A DNA stretch of 46,183 nt from an uncultured Actinomycetes bacterium (GTDB lineage: Bacteria; Actinomycetota; Actinomycetes; Actinomycetales; Microbacteriaceae). The stretch is taken from contig CAIXMB010000203.1 in NCBI GenBank assembly GCA_903920435.1, positions 1-46,183 of the forward strand, in the 5' to 3' direction. The notes under the pieces are model-generated. The model had not been told where the DNA came from and ran no database searches. It worked only from the letters and a program-made list of their open reading frames with translations. This document shows, piece by piece, positions 16,869 to 24,946 of this stretch. The position numbers and the translations under genes were made by a program. The first letter of the stretch is position 1. The number at the start of each line of letters is the position of its first letter.

Positions 16869-17905
16869 GCTGGCTGCCCCCGGACGAGGACGAGGAGTAC
16901 TCGGAGTACGACGAGTCCGCCGCGAAGGTGCGGCCCAACCCCAAGGGCAACAAGCCGCGCAGCAAGAACCGACCGGAGCACGCCGACGCGAAGACCGGCC
17001 GCGTGTTCAGCGTCGACCGCGGCCGCTACGGCGTGTGGGTCGACGAGAACACGCCGCAGGAGCGCCAGCTCATCGCCACGAAGGCGCGCGAGCTGCGCAC
17101 GCAGGAGGGGCGCATCTCGGTGGTCGCGGGCGACTACGTCGACCTCGTGGGCGACACCACGGGCGACGAGGGCAGCCTCGCACGCATCGTGCGGGTGCAG
17201 CCGCGCACCACGCTGCTGCGCCGCAGCGCCGACGACACGGATGCCGTCGAGCGCATCATCGTCGCGAACGCCGACCAGATGCTCATCGTCGTGGCCGCCG
17301 CCAACCCCGAGCCGAGGCCGCGCCTCGTGGACCGCTACCTCGTCGCCGCGTACGACGCCGGCATCGCGCCCATCCTCGTCATCACGAAGACCGACCTCGC
17401 CGACCCCGCCGAGGTCCTCGCCAACTTCGCCGGCCTCGACCTGACGGTGGTGACCAGCCGCTCCGACGAGTTCCCGCTCGACGAGCTGCGCGTACTGCTC
17501 GAGGGGCACACGACCGTGGCGGTGGGGCACTCCGGTGTCGGCAAGTCGACGCTCGTGAACGCCCTCGTGCCCGACGCGAACCGCGCCGTCGGGCGCGTGA
17601 ACGATGTCACGGGGCGCGGCAGGCACACGTCGTCATCCACGATCTCGTACCGCATCGGCACGGGCTGGATCGTCGACACCCCCGGCGTGCGCTCCTTCGG
17701 CCTCGGCCACATCGACCCGTCGAACATCCTCAAGTCGTTCACCGACCTCGCCGAACTCGCCGAGGACTGCCCGCGCGGCTGCACGCACCTGCCGGATGCC
17801 CCGGACTGCGCGATCATCGAGGGCGTCGCCGAGGGCCGGCTCGGGGAGCTCGGGCCGCAGCGCCTCGAATCGTTCCAGCGGCTCATCACTACGCTGGGAT
17901 CGTGA
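16865..17905 (+). CDS. rsgA: Ribosome small-subunit-dependent GTPase A
   Basis: Circularly permuted GTPase that helps late 30S maturation (346 aa). After an acidic/basic N-terminal tail comes an OB-fold (about 40-100), then the permuted GTPase motifs: G4 ITKTDL comes before G1 GHSGVGKSTL, then the switch segment with GRGRHTSS and G3 DTPGVRSFG. The C-terminal zinc-binding domain has CPRGCTHLPDAPDC. GTG start overlaps the aroA stop by 4 nt and the stop overlaps hisN by 4 nt, so all three are coupled. Longer open frames upstream are shadows of aroA. Confidence 0.95.
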   Translation: MSWLPPDEDEEYSEYDESAAKVRPNPKGNKPRSKNRPEHADAKTGRVFSVDRGRYGVWVDENTPQERQLIATKARELRTQEGRISVVAGDYVDLVGDTTGDEGSLARIVRVQPRTTLLRRSADDTDAVERIIVANADQMLIVVAAANPEPRPRLVDRYLVAAYDAGIAPILVITKTDLADPAEVLANFAGLDLTVVTSRSDEFPLDELRVLLEGHTTVAVGHSGVGKSTLVNALVPDANRAVGRVNDVTGRGRHTSSSTISYRIGTGWIVDTPGVRSFGLGHIDPSNILKSFTDLAELAEDCPRGCTHLPDAPDCAIIEGVAEGRLGELGPQRLESFQRLITTLGS

Positions 17906-18696
17906 CCGAATACAGCTCTGCCGACGACCTCGCCCTCGCCCTCGCCCTCGCGGCGAACGCCGACCACATCTCGCTCGACCGGTTCCAGTCGCTCGACCTC
18001 GTCGTGACCACCAAGCCCGACCGCACCCCGGTGACGGATGCCGACCAGGCCGTCGAGCGCAGCATCCGGTCGGGCATCGAGGCGGCCAGGCCGAACGACT
18101 CGATCCTCGGCGAGGAGTACGGCACCCAGGGCTCGGGCAGCCGCCAGTGGATCATCGACCCCATCGACGGCACCGCGAACTTCCTCCGCGGAGTGCCGAT
18201 CTGGGGCACCCTCATCGCCCTCGCCATCGACGGCGTGCCCGTCGTGGGCGTCGTGAGCGCTCCGGCCCTCCGCAAGCGGTGGTGGGCGGCCACGGGCCAC
18301 GGCGCCTGGGGGCAGGAGACGGACGGCGCCCAGTACGCGCTGCGAGTCAGCAGCGTGGCCGAGCTCGCCGATGCATCCCTGAGCTACAACAGCCTCGGAG
18401 GCTGGGATGACGAGGGACGACTCGGGAGCCTCCTTGCACTGCACCGCAGCGTCTGGCGGTCGCGGGCCATCGGCGACATGTGGTCGTACATGCTGCTCGC
18501 GGAGGGCTCGCTCGACATCGTGGGCGAGTTCGACCTCAAGCCCTACGACATGGCGGCGCTCGTTCCGATCATCGAGGAGGCGGGCGGGCGGTTCAGTTCG
18601 ATCGAGGGAGAGCCGGGCCCGTGGGGCGGAAACGCCCTCGCGACGAACGGCCTTCTGCACGACGCGGCCCTCGCCGCGATGCGGGCGCAAGAGTAA
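17902..18696 (+). CDS. hisN: Histidinol-phosphatase, inositol-monophosphatase type
   Basis: Mg2+-dependent phosphatase (264 aa) assigned to the last phosphate-removal step of histidine synthesis. Motifs: TPVTDADQAVE, GEEYG (metal-binding Glu), the family signature WIIDPIDGTANFLRG, and KPYDMAALVPIIEEAGG near the end. IMPase-fold enzymes also act on inositol phosphate or fructose bisphosphate; HisN is favoured because it is the standard third gene of aroA-rsgA-hisN in actinobacteria. GTG start inside the rsgA stop (GTGA). Confidence 0.88.
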   Translation: MTEYSSADDLALALALAANADHISLDRFQSLDLVVTTKPDRTPVTDADQAVERSIRSGIEAARPNDSILGEEYGTQGSGSRQWIIDPIDGTANFLRGVPIWGTLIALAIDGVPVVGVVSAPALRKRWWAATGHGAWGQETDGAQYALRVSSVAELADASLSYNSLGGWDDEGRLGSLLALHRSVWRSRAIGDMWSYMLLAEGSLDIVGEFDLKPYDMAALVPIIEEAGGRFSSIEGEPGPWGGNALATNGLLHDAALAAMRAQE

Positions 18697-18729
18697 CGCG
18701 TCGACCCGTATATCGGAAAGTGCGCACAT

Positions 18730-18748
18730 GTACCCCCATACGGGGTAC
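18730..18748. promoter_or_regulatory. GTACCCC-N5-GGGGTAC palindrome
   Basis: Perfect 7-bp inverted arms with spacer CATAC, 69 nt before the lipoprotein ATG and upstream of a TAGGCT hexamer (18759-18764), overlapping its expected -35 position. The TACCCC/GGGGTA arms resemble operators of the CsoR/RcnR metal- and sulfur-sensing family. No regulator gene of that family is in the window. Confidence 0.5.
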
Positions 18749-18816
18749 GCCACATCGCTAGGCTCGGCGTTGGACCTGGATATCGGCAGGGACAGTACTG
18801 AGAGGAACATCTGGCA

Positions 18817-19311
18817 ATGGCAACCAAGGAAACCACGCGCTTCATGGCACTACTGGCCGTCGGGGCGGCCAGCCTTGTCCTAGCGGGCTGCAGCCTGCTT
18901 CCCGGGGGCAATAACTCCACCGACACCTCGAGCAATGACTCGGAGGAGGGCGACGACGTCTTCAGCATCGTCGTGGGCGACTGCCTCAACGACGCCGACG
19001 CGGCCGAGGTGGTGAGCACGGTGCCGATCGTCGACTGCTCGGAGCCGCACGACAGCGAGGCCTTCTACGCGGAGGACCTGCCCGACGGCGACTTCCCCGG
19101 CGACGAGTCGATCTCGAGCTCGGGCGACACGATCTGCGAGCCGCAGTTCACGTCGTTCATCGGCCTGGCCGACGCCGAGTCGCTCTACACGTACTATTTC
19201 TACAGCCCCACCGAGCAGAGCTGGGACAACGGCGACCGCGAGATCCTGTGCGTCGCAGCCACCGATGACTTCTCGCAGGTCACGGGAACCCTGAAGGGCA
19301 TCAACCAGTAG
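18817..19311 (+). CDS. Septum_form-domain-like lipoprotein (copy 1)
   Basis: Secreted lipoprotein (164 aa). Signal peptide with lipobox LVLAGC near residue 24, an acidic Ser/Thr/Asn linker, then a domain resembling the Septum_form family: VGDCLND, VPIVDCSEPHDSEAF, FPGDE, TICEPQF, then YYFYSPTEQSWDNGDREILC. Four cysteines (GDC, VDC, TIC, ILC) probably form two disulfides outside the membrane. A Shine-Dalgarno-like GAGAGG lies about 10 nt upstream of the ATG. Its stop overlaps the GTG of the next gene by one base. The two are tandem paralogs. The biochemical role of the family is not established. Confidence 0.82.
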   Translation: MATKETTRFMALLAVGAASLVLAGCSLLPGGNNSTDTSSNDSEEGDDVFSIVVGDCLNDADAAEVVSTVPIVDCSEPHDSEAFYAEDLPDGDFPGDESISSSGDTICEPQFTSFIGLADAESLYTYYFYSPTEQSWDNGDREILCVAATDDFSQVTGTLKGINQ

Positions 19312-19787
19312 TGACCACGTCGCGTCCCGCCGTTTGGCTGCTGCTCGGCGCCGCGAGTCTCATGCTCGCCGGGTGCAGCGCCTTCGGCGGGGCAGCGACG
19401 CCCAGTCCTACCCCCACGGGACCGCCGGAGGTCGATGTGCTCGACCTCGCCGTGGGCGACTGCCTCGACACGCACGGCAAGCCCGGCATCACGCGCACGG
19501 TGCCGGTAGTCGACTGCGCCCTCGAGCACGACAGCGAGGCCTATGCGAAGGTCGTACTCGACGACGCCGAGTTCCCTGGTGACGACGCCGTCAAGACGCG
19601 GGCCCAGGCCGACTGCCCCGAGGAGTTCGCCGCCTTCGCGGGTATCGAGTACGACGCGTCGACCCTCGACTACGCCTACTACTTCCCCACGTCCGGCAGC
19701 TGGGCCGACGGCGATCGCCGCATCCTGTGCCTCATCTTCGACCCGGCGGGCCGGGTCACCGGCTCGCTCGAGGGGTCCGCGCGCTAG
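19311..19787 (+). CDS. Septum_form-domain-like lipoprotein (copy 2)
   Basis: Paralog of the preceding gene (158 aa) with signal peptide and lipobox LMLAGC, a short Pro/Thr linker, and the same pattern: AVGDCLDTH, VPVVDCALEHDSEAY, FPGDD, ADCPEEF, YYFPTSGSWADGDRRILC and a VTGSLEG ending. The four cysteines and the HDSEA segment are conserved between copies, while the linkers differ. It is translationally coupled to copy 1 (TAGTG). A third, more distant relative lies at 26272-26805. Confidence 0.8.
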   Translation: MTTSRPAVWLLLGAASLMLAGCSAFGGAATPSPTPTGPPEVDVLDLAVGDCLDTHGKPGITRTVPVVDCALEHDSEAYAKVVLDDAEFPGDDAVKTRAQADCPEEFAAFAGIEYDASTLDYAYYFPTSGSWADGDRRILCLIFDPAGRVTGSLEGSAR

Positions 19788-19791
19788 CCGT

Positions 19792-20247
19792 TCAGTGCGT
19801 GCCCTTGATCACGAAGTACGAGCCGCGGATCGTGCCGGCGAGCTTCGACTTCTGCCGGGCGAACTTGAACGACGAGAGCTCCTCTGGCACCTCCATGCCG
19901 TCGGAGAGCTTGAAGCCCACCGCGCGCTTGCCGCCATCCTCGAGGGCGTACATGACGTTGATCGAGAGGCCCGACTCGTAGAACACGTACGACATCTTCA
20001 GCCCGTCGACGACGAACTGGGTGACCTCGAGCGGCGTGGATGAGATGTGCAGGTCGCGCTCGGTAGCGAGGACGCGCTCGATGTACTCCAGCGTCGCCGG
20101 ATCCTCGGCGGCGGGGACGACGGTGAACTCGTGGTCGTACTTGTTCTTGTAGTAGCGCGCCTCGTTCGCACGCAGGCCGGCGAGGGCATCGGCGACGGGG
20201 CTGGACTCGAGGCCCGCGGTCGACACGGTGACGAAATCTACGATCAT
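19792..20247 (-). CDS. Unrecognised 151-aa soluble protein
   Basis: No signal peptide or membrane helix. The protein begins MIVDFVTVSTAGLESSP, has a YYKNKYDHEFTVVPA segment, and is fairly rich in aromatic and charged residues. No family was recognised. The start at 20247 is favoured over an upstream in-frame ATG because TACGAT sits 6 nt before it. It is convergent with the lipoprotein pair and lies just downstream of ssrA on the same strand. Confidence 0.7.
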   Translation of the reverse strand: MIVDFVTVSTAGLESSPVADALAGLRANEARYYKNKYDHEFTVVPAAEDPATLEYIERVLATERDLHISSTPLEVTQFVVDGLKMSYVFYESGLSINVMYALEDGGKRAVGFKLSDGMEVPEELSSFKFARQKSKLAGTIRGSYFVIKGTH

Positions 20248-20253
20248 GGGGCA

Positions 20254-20259
20254 ATCGTA
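20254..20259 (-). promoter_or_regulatory. -10 hexamer of the 151-aa gene
   Basis: TACGAT on the minus strand, 6 nt before the ATG, consistent with a leaderless transcript separate from ssrA. Confidence 0.45.
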
Positions 20260-20296
20260 CGAGCAGCGAGAGGTAGAGACTTCTCCGAAACTGCTC

Positions 20297-20321
20297 GTCG
20301 TGAACAGGCTGTCGTGAACAG
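20297..20321. repeat. Short direct repeat downstream of ssrA
   Basis: GTCGTGAACAG occurs at 20297-20307 and 20311-20321 (14-nt period), in the gap between the tmRNA 3' end and the next gene. Function unknown. Confidence 0.6.
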
Positions 20322-20347
20322 ACTCAGACAACGCGATAGCGACCCCA

Positions 20348-20740
20348 TGGTGGAGATGCGGGGAATTGAACCCCGGTCCACTGCTGTAATTCCGCGCCTT
20401 CTACGGGCGTAGTTCGTGAATGCGTTCTACTCGGCTCCGACCTTTGCCACGAACATCTAGGTCGACGAGCCCAGTCTCAGTTAGAGTCCCGCGGGCCCCT
20501 GAGGCTCAGGCACGCAGCAAGTTCCCTTCATGACGCCAGGAACCGGATCGGGAACGAGTCCGGGCTGACGGTCTCTATTTAGTGCGAAGGAGACTACGCC
20601 GCGAGGGCGAAGTCAGCCTTGGCAGAGACAGTGCTGTTGGAATTGGCACTTATTTTTTGCACGGATCGTTTACGAGATAACCGTGCGTCCTCGACCCGCT
20701 TCTCGCAGTTTTGCAGGCAATGTCGAAACCGATCATCCCC
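20348..20740 (-). ncRNA. ssrA: Transfer-messenger RNA
   Basis: tmRNA rescues ribosomes stalled on broken mRNAs and tags the peptide for proteolysis, together with SmpB. The 5' end is GGGGATGATCGGTTTCGACA. The 3' end has the T-arm GGGGTTCAATTCCCC and an encoded CCA, and GGGGATG pairs with CATCTCC to form the acceptor stem (one G-U). The tag frame runs from a GCC resume codon (20647-20645) to TAG (20596-20594), encoding ANSNSTVSAKADFALAA. Total 393 nt. smpB lies about 6 kb away on the same strand. Confidence 0.96.
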
Positions 20741-20801
20741 ATGCCTACGCGTATTCCCAAAGGAACAGCCGGGTCACTATCGCGCTGTTGAGTTTCCAAG
20801 T

Positions 20802-20817
20802 GCTGCCCGGGGGCAGC
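20802..20817. promoter_or_regulatory. GCTGCCC-GG-GGGCAGC palindrome
   Basis: Perfect 7-bp arms with a 2-nt centre, just upstream of the bicupin -10 hexamer and between it and the divergent ssrA. It could be an operator for the bicupin/DyP operon or a hairpin insulating ssrA. No regulator is identifiable. Confidence 0.45.
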
Positions 20818-20819
20818 CC

Positions 20820-20825
20820 TAAAGT
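20820..20825 (+). promoter_or_regulatory. -10 hexamer of the bicupin operon
   Basis: TAAAGT, 7 nt before the ATG at 20833; leaderless geometry. Confidence 0.5.
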
Positions 20826-20832
20826 ATAACTC

Positions 20833-21876
20833 ATGGCAACCGAATCCCGTCATGTCCGGTCACTCCTCACCTCAGCCGAATCGGTCCACGACAGTGAGCT
20901 CGGGTCCATCTCGCGTCTCACCGCCGACTCGTTCCCCATCCTCAATCGCATGTCGATCAAGCGGCTCGTGCTCGAGCCCGGGTCGATCCGCGAGCCGCAC
21001 TGGCACGCCAACGCCAACGAGCTCACCTACGCGGTCTCGGGCTCGCTGCTCGTCACGATCTTCGACACCGCCGACGAGTTCTCGTCGTTCACCATCGACG
21101 CGGGCCAGATGTTCCACGTCGACAGCGGCTCGCTGCACCACATCGAGAACATCGGCGACACGACGGCGGAGCTCATCGTCGTGTTCGGCCACGAGCGCCC
21201 CGAGGACTTCTCGCTGCGCGGCGCCTTCGGGGCGATGACTCCCGCCGTCATCGGCAACACCTACGACTTGCCCGCGGACGCGGTGTCCATGCTCCCCCGC
21301 GACACCGGCTCGCCGCTCATCGTGCGCCGCGAGGGCCCGCCCGACGTGCCCGACACGGCGGGCTGGGCGAACCGCCACAAGTTCGACGTCGAGGGCCAGC
21401 TGCCGCCCTTGGCCGGAGCGCCGGGCTCGGCGCGACTCGCACGGTCGCAGTTCTGGTCGTCGCTCAAGGACCTCTCGATGTACTCACTGCGCATCGAGGA
21501 AGATGGGATGCGCGAGCCGCACTGGCACCCCGTGACCGCCGAACTGGGCTACGTGCACAAGGGCAACGCGCGCATGTCGATCCTCGACCCCGACGGCACC
21601 GTCGACACCTACCTGCTCGAGCCGGGCGACGTGTACTTCATCCCGCGCGCGTACCCGCACCAGATCGAGGTCGTCGGCGACGACGAGATCCACTTCCTGG
21701 TGTTCTTCGATCAGCCCACCCCCGGCGACATCGGGTACCGCGCCTCCGCGTCGGTGTTCTCGCGCGAGGTGCTCGCCGCGAGTTTCGGCGTTCCGGAGGG
21801 CGAGCTGCCCCGGTTCCCGTTCACACCCATCGACCCGCTCCTCGTGGGCCGCATCAACCCGGTGGACCCGGTATGA
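20833..21876 (+). CDS. Bicupin, oxalate decarboxylase/oxidase-like
   Basis: Two cupin domains in tandem (347 aa). Each keeps the metal set: REPHWHANANELTYAVSG with a later SLHHIEN in the first, and REPHWHPVTAELGYVHKG with YPHQIEV in the second, giving His-His-Glu-His for Mn or Fe. The layout resembles bacterial oxalate decarboxylases, but there is no signal peptide and the substrate is not certain. The stop overlaps the DyP peroxidase start (ATGA), so the enzymes are co-made. An oxalate-oxidase-type activity would supply H2O2 to the peroxidase; that is inference from linkage only. Confidence 0.85.
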   Translation: MATESRHVRSLLTSAESVHDSELGSISRLTADSFPILNRMSIKRLVLEPGSIREPHWHANANELTYAVSGSLLVTIFDTADEFSSFTIDAGQMFHVDSGSLHHIENIGDTTAELIVVFGHERPEDFSLRGAFGAMTPAVIGNTYDLPADAVSMLPRDTGSPLIVRREGPPDVPDTAGWANRHKFDVEGQLPPLAGAPGSARLARSQFWSSLKDLSMYSLRIEEDGMREPHWHPVTAELGYVHKGNARMSILDPDGTVDTYLLEPGDVYFIPRAYPHQIEVVGDDEIHFLVFFDQPTPGDIGYRASASVFSREVLAASFGVPEGELPRFPFTPIDPLLVGRINPVDPV

Positions 21877-22808
21877 GCGAGCAGGGGGACCGCGTCCCGA
21901 TCGACCCGCAGAACGTGGCGGCGCCGCTCTCGGCGTTCGCGGTGTTCCTTGTCGTCACCATCGTGCCTGGCCAGGCGGATCACGCCCGCTCCGTGATCGC
22001 CGATATCGCGTCGATCACCCGCGCCGTCGGGTTCCGCGACCTCGACGGCCAGCTCTCGTGCATCGTCGGCATCGGGAGTGCTGCGTGGGACGGCTTCGGC
22101 CGGTCGGCGCGGCCGCGGCAGCTGCATCCGTTCGTCGAGGTCGCGGGGCGCGCGCACACGGCGCCCTCGACCCCGGGCGATCTGCTCTTCCACATCCGCG
22201 CCCAACGGGCCGACCTGTGCTTCGAGTTCGAGCGCATCCTGCTCGACAAGCTCGGGGCGTCGATAGTCGTGCAGGACGAGGTGCAGGGCTTCCGCTACTT
22301 CGACTCGCGCGACCTGCTCGGCTTCGTCGACGGTACCGAGAACCCGACCGGCCGCGGCATGGGCGAGGCGACCGTGATCGCCGACGACCCGGGCTTCGAG
22401 GGCGGCAGCTACGTCGTCGTGCAGAAGTACCTGCACGACCTCGAGGGCTGGAACGCGCAGCCCACGAGCATCCAGGAGCACATCATCGGCCGCACCAAGG
22501 CCGACAACATCGAGCTCGACGACGCCCCTGGCTCGCACAAGGACCTCGCGACCATCACCGACCCCGACGGCACCGAGCACGACATCCTGCGCGACAACAT
22601 GCCGTTCGGCAGGCCCGGCTCCGCCGAGTTCGGCACCTACTTCATCGGCTACTCCGCAGACCTGTCGGTGATCGAACGGATGCTCCAGCGCATGTTCGTC
22701 GGAGAACCGGCGGGAGCCCATGACCGCCTGCTCGATTTCTCGAGGGCGGTCACGGGCTCCGCGTACTTCGTGCCGTCGATGACCCTGCTGGAGTCGTTGG
22801 GCGACTAG
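21873..22808 (+). CDS. DyP-type heme peroxidase
   Basis: Dye-decolorising peroxidase, probably class B (311 aa, no Tat signal). The GxxDG motif is seen in LLGFVDGTENPTG with its distal Asp. A candidate proximal heme His lies in the EHIIGRTKADNIELDD to GSHKDL region, and the distal Arg in ILRDNMPFG. The C-terminus (MTLLESLGD) lacks an encapsulin-targeting tail of the GSLxxG type, so it is probably not an encapsulated cargo. Coupled to the bicupin by ATGA overlap and convergent with the permease gene by 4 nt. Substrate unknown. Confidence 0.92.
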   Translation: MSEQGDRVPIDPQNVAAPLSAFAVFLVVTIVPGQADHARSVIADIASITRAVGFRDLDGQLSCIVGIGSAAWDGFGRSARPRQLHPFVEVAGRAHTAPSTPGDLLFHIRAQRADLCFEFERILLDKLGASIVVQDEVQGFRYFDSRDLLGFVDGTENPTGRGMGEATVIADDPGFEGGSYVVVQKYLHDLEGWNAQPTSIQEHIIGRTKADNIELDDAPGSHKDLATITDPDGTEHDILRDNMPFGRPGSAEFGTYFIGYSADLSVIERMLQRMFVGEPAGAHDRLLDFSRAVTGSAYFVPSMTLLESLGD

Positions 22809-24184
22809 CCCTCGATCTTCAGGTCGTCGCTCTCCGCGAGATCCATCACGGGGGGCTTGCGCGTGAAGAAGCGCGTGATCACGAGCAGGATCACGACGCC
22901 GACTCCGAGCCAGATGAGTCCGTAGGTGAAGGTCGGCTGCACGAGCGAGGTCCACAACCAGACCGAGAGCGCGAAGCCGATGGCCGGCGCGACGATGTAC
23001 TTGAGGATCGCTAGACCCGCCCGCTGCTTGCCGTCGATGACGTAGTGCTTGATCACCGCGAGGTTGACGAAGCTGAACGCCACGAGCGCGCCGAAGCTGA
23101 TGACCGAGGCCGCGATGTCGAGCGGGATGAAGATGGCACCCAAGAGGCCCACGACGCCGACGATGAGCACGGCGATCCACGGGGTGCGGAAGCGCGGGTG
23201 CAGCCGCGCGAACACGACCTTGGGCAGCTGACCATCGCGCCCCATGGCGAACAGGATGCGCGAGACGCTCGCCTGCGACGTGATCGCCGAGGCGAAGCTG
23301 CCCGCGATGTACGCGGCGGTGAAGAACGCGGTGAGCGCTCCCCCGCCGATGCGCGTCATGAGCTCGAGCGACGCCGTGTTGGGGTCGGCGAAGTTCTCGA
23401 AGTCGGGGAAGGCCAGCCCCGCCACCCAGGCCATGATGATGAACAGCAGGCCGCCGATGAGCGTCGCGAGCAGGATCGCGCGCGGGATGGTGCGCCGGGC
23501 ATCCTTCTCCTCCTAGGAGAGGGTCGAGACCGCGTCGAAGCCGAGGAACGCCAGCGCGAGCACCGCCGCACCCGAGGCGATGCTCGAGATCGTGGTGCCG
23601 CCGGAGAAGAACGGGTCGAGGATGCCCGGCATCTGGCCGTTCGATGCGACGTAGCCGAGCGCGACGACGACGAACACGACGATGAAGATGATCTGCACGC
23701 CCACGAGCGCGAGGTTGGCGCCCGAGACGAGCCGCACGCCGATCACGTTGAGCAGCGTGACCACGATCACGGAGACGACGATGAACACCCACGAAGGAAT
23801 GCCGGGGAAGGCCTCATTGAGGTAGAGCCCGATGATCAGGTAGTTCAGCAGCGGCAGTGCCAGGTAGTCCAGCAGCAGGGTCCAGCCCGTGAGGAACCCG
23901 AGGTGCGCGCCGAACGTCTTCTGCGTGTAGGTGTACGCCGAGCCCGCGACCGGGTATGCCTTCACCATGTTCGCGTAGCTGTAGGCGGTGAAGAGCATCG
24001 CGATCGTCGTGACGAAGTAGGCACCGGCGAGATGGCCGCCGGTGAGCTGCGTCACGAGGCCGTACGTCGTGAAGATCGCCAACGGCAGCATGTAGGCGAG
24101 GCCGAACAGCGTGAGCGCTGGGGTGCCCAGCGCGCGCTTGAGACGGACCGGGGTTGTCGACTCTGACAAGGGGAATCCTTTCAT
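22805..24184 (-). pseudogene. APC-family amino-acid permease interrupted by an amber codon
   Basis: If read through, this is a normal-length (459 codons) APC-superfamily permease with about 12 membrane helices, starting MKGFPLSESTTPVRLKRALGT and containing LFGLAYMLPLAIFTTYGLV, YPVAGSAYTYTQKTFGAH and FASAITSQASVSRILFAMGRDG. The frame is intact except for one TAG (23513-23515), where the family has the first Glu of the FDAVSTLSEE loop; here it reads STLS-stop-EEKDARRTIPRAIL. A single G-to-T change of GAG explains it. The N-terminal fragment would have about 6 helices. The remaining frame has no early restart. Could also be a sequencing error. An alternative upstream ATG lies at 24238. Confidence 0.85.
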
Positions 24185-24200
24185 CGGAAAGTGCTTTCCG
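24185..24200. promoter_or_regulatory. CGGAAAG-TG-CTTTCCG palindrome at the permease start
   Basis: Perfect 7-bp inverted arms directly abutting the permease ATG, taking the place of a Shine-Dalgarno. Candidate operator or mRNA hairpin. The 12-mer ATCGGAAAGTGC that includes its left arm also occurs at 18712-18723, upstream of the lipoprotein pair. Confidence 0.5.
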
Positions 24201-24261
24201 GAAGAATGTACTCCTGTGGTGGCAATGTGGATAGCCATTGGTCTGGTGAGACAATTGACCC

Positions 24262-24945
24262 ATGACCGACACGATCATCACCGTCCAGGGCGAGTACTCC
24301 GCGTGGTACCCGGCGGAGCGCGCCACCGTCTCGGCATCGGTGCACGCCGACGGCCCGAAGCGCGACGCCGTGTTCGCGCGCGCCGTCGAGGCCTCCGACG
24401 CGCTGCGCGGCCTCATCGAGGGCGTGCACGACAAGGAGAAGGGCCCCGTGACGTGGTGGTCGTCCGACAGCGTGCGCGTGTGGTCGGAGCGGCCGTGGAA
24501 CAACGACGGCAAGCAGCTGCCGCTCGTCTACCACGCGGCCGTCGACTTCACGGCGAAGTTCAAGGACTTCGAGGCATTCTCCCGCTGGGTCGAGGCGGCA
24601 GCCGCCATTGACGCCGTCACCGTCGGCTCCATCAGCTGGGACCTCACGGATGCCACGCGCACGAGCGCGACGGTGGAGGTGCGCTCCCGTGCCGTGAAAG
24701 ACGCGGTGGCCAAGGCCAGCGTCTACGCGCAGAGCATCGGCCTCGGCTCGGTCAAGGCGATAGCCCTCGCCGACCCCGGGATGCTCGGCGATCCGTCCGG
24801 CGGCACCGGCGGCGGCCCGCAGCCGGTGTTCGCGCGCGCGGCGATGAAGGCCCAGTACGACAGCAGCGGGGGCGCGCAGCTCGCGCTCAAGCCCGAGGAG
24901 ATCGCCGTGGCATCCGTCGTGGATGCCCGCTTCATCGCGACCTGA
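24262..24945 (+). CDS. SIMPL (DUF541) domain protein
   Basis: A 227-aa protein with the SIMPL/DUF541 layout: N-terminal TIITVQGEYSAWYPAERATVSASV, a central variable part, and C-terminal KDAVAKASVYAQSIGLGSVKAIALADPG, matching the domain's typical R/A-xx-KA-xx-A-xxLG segment. Unlike many members it has no signal peptide, so it appears cytoplasmic. The family's function is not known. ATG with a GACAAT hexamer 6 nt upstream, divergent from the broken permease. Ends 1 nt before the convergent membrane-protein gene. Confidence 0.85.
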   Translation: MTDTIITVQGEYSAWYPAERATVSASVHADGPKRDAVFARAVEASDALRGLIEGVHDKEKGPVTWWSSDSVRVWSERPWNNDGKQLPLVYHAAVDFTAKFKDFEAFSRWVEAAAAIDAVTVGSISWDLTDATRTSATVEVRSRAVKDAVAKASVYAQSIGLGSVKAIALADPGMLGDPSGGTGGGPQPVFARAAMKAQYDSSGGAQLALKPEEIAVASVVDARFIAT

Positions 24946-24946
24946 G

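Noticed and set aside
21873-22808. DyP peroxidase as an encapsulin cargo
   Set aside because: The C-terminus lacks the short targeting tail and no encapsulin gene is adjacent.
23513-23515. The TAG in the permease as a pyrrolysine or programmed read-through codon
   Set aside because: It replaces a conserved Glu in a transporter loop, and no PYLIS-like structure or pyl gene is visible; a nonsense mutation or sequencing error is simpler.
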